Below are positions 62,215 to 64,000 of a stretch of DNA of 64,000 nucleotides, piece by piece. The stretch covers positions 1 to 64,000 of the forward strand of contig NZ_JAUSTU010000013.1 in assembly GCF_030813005.1 (NCBI RefSeq). Reading direction: 5' to 3'. The notes under the pieces were generated by a model. It searched no databases. It was not told the DNA's origin and was given only the letters and a program-made list of their open reading frames with translations. This stretch comes from Robertmurraya andreesenii. GTDB taxonomy: Bacteria; Bacillota; Bacilli; Bacillales; Cytobacillaceae. Position 1 is the stretch's first letter; each line of letters opens with the position of its first letter. A program made the position numbers and the translations under genes.

Positions 62215-64000
62215 ATGAAGAAATTAGTCATGATCGGCAATGGAATGGCGGGAGTCAGAACCATTGAAGAAATTCTCAAACTGGCACCGGAACATTTTGA
62301 AATTACTATTTTTGGGCAAGAACCCCATCCAAACTATAATCGCATTAAATTATCTAATATTCTACAGGGCGACACAAACTTTGAAGAAATCATTATCAGT
62401 CCACTCGATTGGTATAAGGAAAATAATATTCAACTATTTACTGATGAAGCCGTTGTGAACATTGATGTGGAAGCAAAGCGTGTTATGAGCAGCAAAGGCC
62501 GTGAAGTTGACTATGATGAATTAATTATTGCAACAGGCTCCAATTCATTCATTCTACCAATTCCAGGTGCAGACAAAATGGGTGTGACAAGTTTTCGTGA
62601 TATTCATGATTGTGAAGTAATGATCAAAGATGCGAAGAATTATAAAAAAGCGGTCGTCATTGGTGGCGGTCTCCTCGGTCTAGAGGCAGCTAGAGGGTTG
62701 CTGAACCTTGGAATGAAGGTGGATGTTGTCCATTTGATGCCACATTTAATGGAGCGCCAGCTTGATCCAATTGCGTCATCCATGCTGAAAGCTGAGCTTG
62801 AAGCACAAGGCATGAACTTTTTGATGGAAAAAGAAACAGCTGAAATCTTAGGAAATGAGCGTGTCACTGGACTACGCTTTAAGGACGGTTCTGAGATTGA
62901 AGCAGATATGGTTGTGATGGCAGTCGGCATTAAGGCCAATACGGAGGTTGCGAAGAACTCCACCATTGATGTTAATCGTGGGATTGTCGTGAACGACTAT
63001 ATGGAAACGAGTGTACCGCATGTTTATGCAGTCGGAGAATGTGCTGAGCACAGGGGAACTGTATATGGGCTTGTGGCACCATTATATGAACAAGGAAAAG
63101 TGCTAGCCAACCGTATTTGTGGCTTGAGCGCAGAGGCGTATGGAGGTTCTATTACCGGAACTCAATTAAAGGTGGCAGGTGTCGATTTATACTCAGCTGG
63201 AGAAATTACCGATGATGACCAAACGAAATCCATTATGATCTATAACGATTTCGAAGGGATTTATAAACGAGTGCTTACAAAAAATAACGTGATTGTCGGA
63301 ATTGTCCTTTATGGGGATACAACGGACAGCACAAGACTTTTCCGTATGCTTACGAAAAAAGAAGATATCAGTGGAGTTTCCATTTTTCATACAAATACCA
63401 ATGACGCTGCTGCCGATGATATTGCCGAAATGCCAAATGATGAACTCATTTGCGGCTGTAATGGTGTCACAAAAGGAGCGATTGTCGAAGCGATCAAAAC
63501 ACAAGGGCTCACAACACTCGATCAGGTCAGCCATTGCACGAATGCGGGACGCTCATGCGGCCGTTGTAAACCAATGGTCTCAAGCATCCTTGCCCATACA
63601 CTAGGGGATCAATTTGATGCGGCGGCTGCACAAAAGACAAGCATTTGTGGTTGTACGACCATCAGCCGTGAAGAATTAGTAGAGGAAATTAAGACGAAGG
63701 GCTTATCAAGCGTCAAAGAAGTGATGAATGTCTTGGAATGGAACAATGAGGAAGGCTGTACGAAATGCCGCCCTGCCATCAACTACTACCTCGGTATGGT
63801 TCACATGGATGAGTACAAGGATGACCGTGATTCCCGTCTCGTCAATGAAAAAATGCATGCCAATATTCAAAAGGATGGTACTTACTCCGTTGTCCCAAGA
63901 ATGTATGGCGGGGTAACAACAGCAGCAGATTTGAAAAAAATCGCTGAAGTAGCAGAAAAGTATAATGTGCCGTTAGTTAAATTAACAGGCGGCCAGCGGA
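62215..64000 (+). CDS. nirB: Nitrite reductase [NAD(P)H] large subunit, 5' part
   Basis: The first 595 codons of the cytoplasmic assimilatory/detoxifying nitrite reductase large subunit (NasD/NirB), which reduces nitrite to ammonia with NADH. The N-terminal FAD/NAD(P) half starts MKKLVMIGNGMAGVRTIEEI, with VVIGGGLLGLEAARGLLNLG as second nucleotide fold and VGECAEHRG. Two BFD-like [2Fe-2S] domains follow (ELICGCNGVTKGAIVEA ... CGRCKP; SICGCTTISREELVEE ... CTKCRP). The ferredoxin-like half domain of the sirohaem part begins at RMYGGVTTAADL. ATG 62215 follows AGGGAGAG. The gene runs off the window; two FNR/Rex-type sites upstream suggest low-oxygen control. Confidence 0.95.
   Translation, partial: MKKLVMIGNGMAGVRTIEEILKLAPEHFEITIFGQEPHPNYNRIKLSNILQGDTNFEEIIISPLDWYKENNIQLFTDEAVVNIDVEAKRVMSSKGREVDYDELIIATGSNSFILPIPGADKMGVTSFRDIHDCEVMIKDAKNYKKAVVIGGGLLGLEAARGLLNLGMKVDVVHLMPHLMERQLDPIASSMLKAELEAQGMNFLMEKETAEILGNERVTGLRFKDGSEIEADMVVMAVGIKANTEVAKNSTIDVNRGIVVNDYMETSVPHVYAVGECAEHRGTVYGLVAPLYEQGKVLANRICGLSAEAYGGSITGTQLKVAGVDLYSAGEITDDDQTKSIMIYNDFEGIYKRVLTKNNVIVGIVLYGDTTDSTRLFRMLTKKEDISGVSIFHTNTNDAAADDIAEMPNDELICGCNGVTKGAIVEAIKTQGLTTLDQVSHCTNAGRSCGRCKPMVSSILAHTLGDQFDAAAAQKTSICGCTTISREELVEEIKTKGLSSVKEVMNVLEWNNEEGCTKCRPAINYYLGMVHMDEYKDDRDSRLVNEKMHANIQKDGTYSVVPRMYGGVTTAADLKKIAEVAEKYNVPLVKLTGGQR

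Noticed and set aside
1..64000. CRISPR array
   Set aside because: No regularly spaced short direct repeats and no cas genes were found; the repeats seen are IS ends, att sites and hairpins.
1..64000. tRNA or rRNA genes
   Set aside because: No cloverleaf-like sequence with a GTTCGAATC-type T-loop or rRNA segment was noticed; the island uses rpsD and not a tRNA gene.

Overview
The window is a Bacillus-type (Bacillaceae, endospore-forming Firmicute) chromosome carrying a large horizontally acquired island. The evidence for the host is an alpha/beta-type small acid-soluble spore protein, GerW and RefZ homologues, EzrA, AGGAGG-type ribosome binding sites, and a gene order (ackA, ytxK, tpx, ytfJ, ytfI, yteJ, sppA, nadF, rarD-like, ytcJ, ytcI, sspA, thiI, nifZ, ezrA, hisJ, refZ, ytsP, metC-like, ytrP, rpsD) that largely matches the Bacillus subtilis ackA-to-rpsD region. 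I judged this from memory of that order, without a database.

Region 1 (1-27.7 kb) is core chromosome. It holds housekeeping metabolism (acetate kinase, NAD kinase, thiol peroxidase, tRNA 4-thiouridine synthesis), sporulation and division genes, and a diguanylate cyclase. One small accessory patch at 17.0-18.8 kb, between nifZ and ezrA, holds a secreted toxin-like protein with a probable partner and the left-end relic of an insertion sequence.

Region 2 (27.7-61.96 kb) is a roughly 34 kb AT-richer genomic island inserted at the 3' end of rpsD. An imperfect repeat of about 106-111 bp, covering the last S4 codons and the rpsD terminator, flanks it on both sides. A tyrosine recombinase gene abuts the right copy. 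Its full-length frame needs a -1 shift exactly at an A AAA AAG heptamer. From left to right the island carries a DUF899 pseudogene fragment cut at the att boundary, an HTH/PIN toxin-antitoxin-like pair, an XRE regulator, a CoiA-like nuclease protein, and a six-gene BREX operon (brxA, brxB, brxC, pglX, pglZ and a SNF2 helicase in place of brxL). Next come a second probable defence operon (60-aa protein, frameshifted GIY-YIG nuclease, Z1-domain ATPase, JAMM peptidase) and a divergent three-gene cluster of unknown function. The right part holds an Mrr-like endonuclease, an orphan 295-aa protein, a DUF5677 protein, an IS240/IS6-like insertion sequence with an 8-bp target duplication, and a strongly folded 108-nt palindrome. 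No conjugation genes are present, so it looks like an integrative defence island.

Region 3 (61.96-64 kb) is chromosome again: the start of the NADH-dependent nitrite reductase large subunit (nirB/nasD), behind two FNR/Rex-type palindromes, running off the window.

The best candidate for an undescribed system is the Z1/GIY-YIG/JAMM operon with its divergent three-gene neighbour (48.4-54.7 kb). Next are the BREX variant lacking BrxL, with hairpins between its genes, and the possible programmed frameshift in the integrase.
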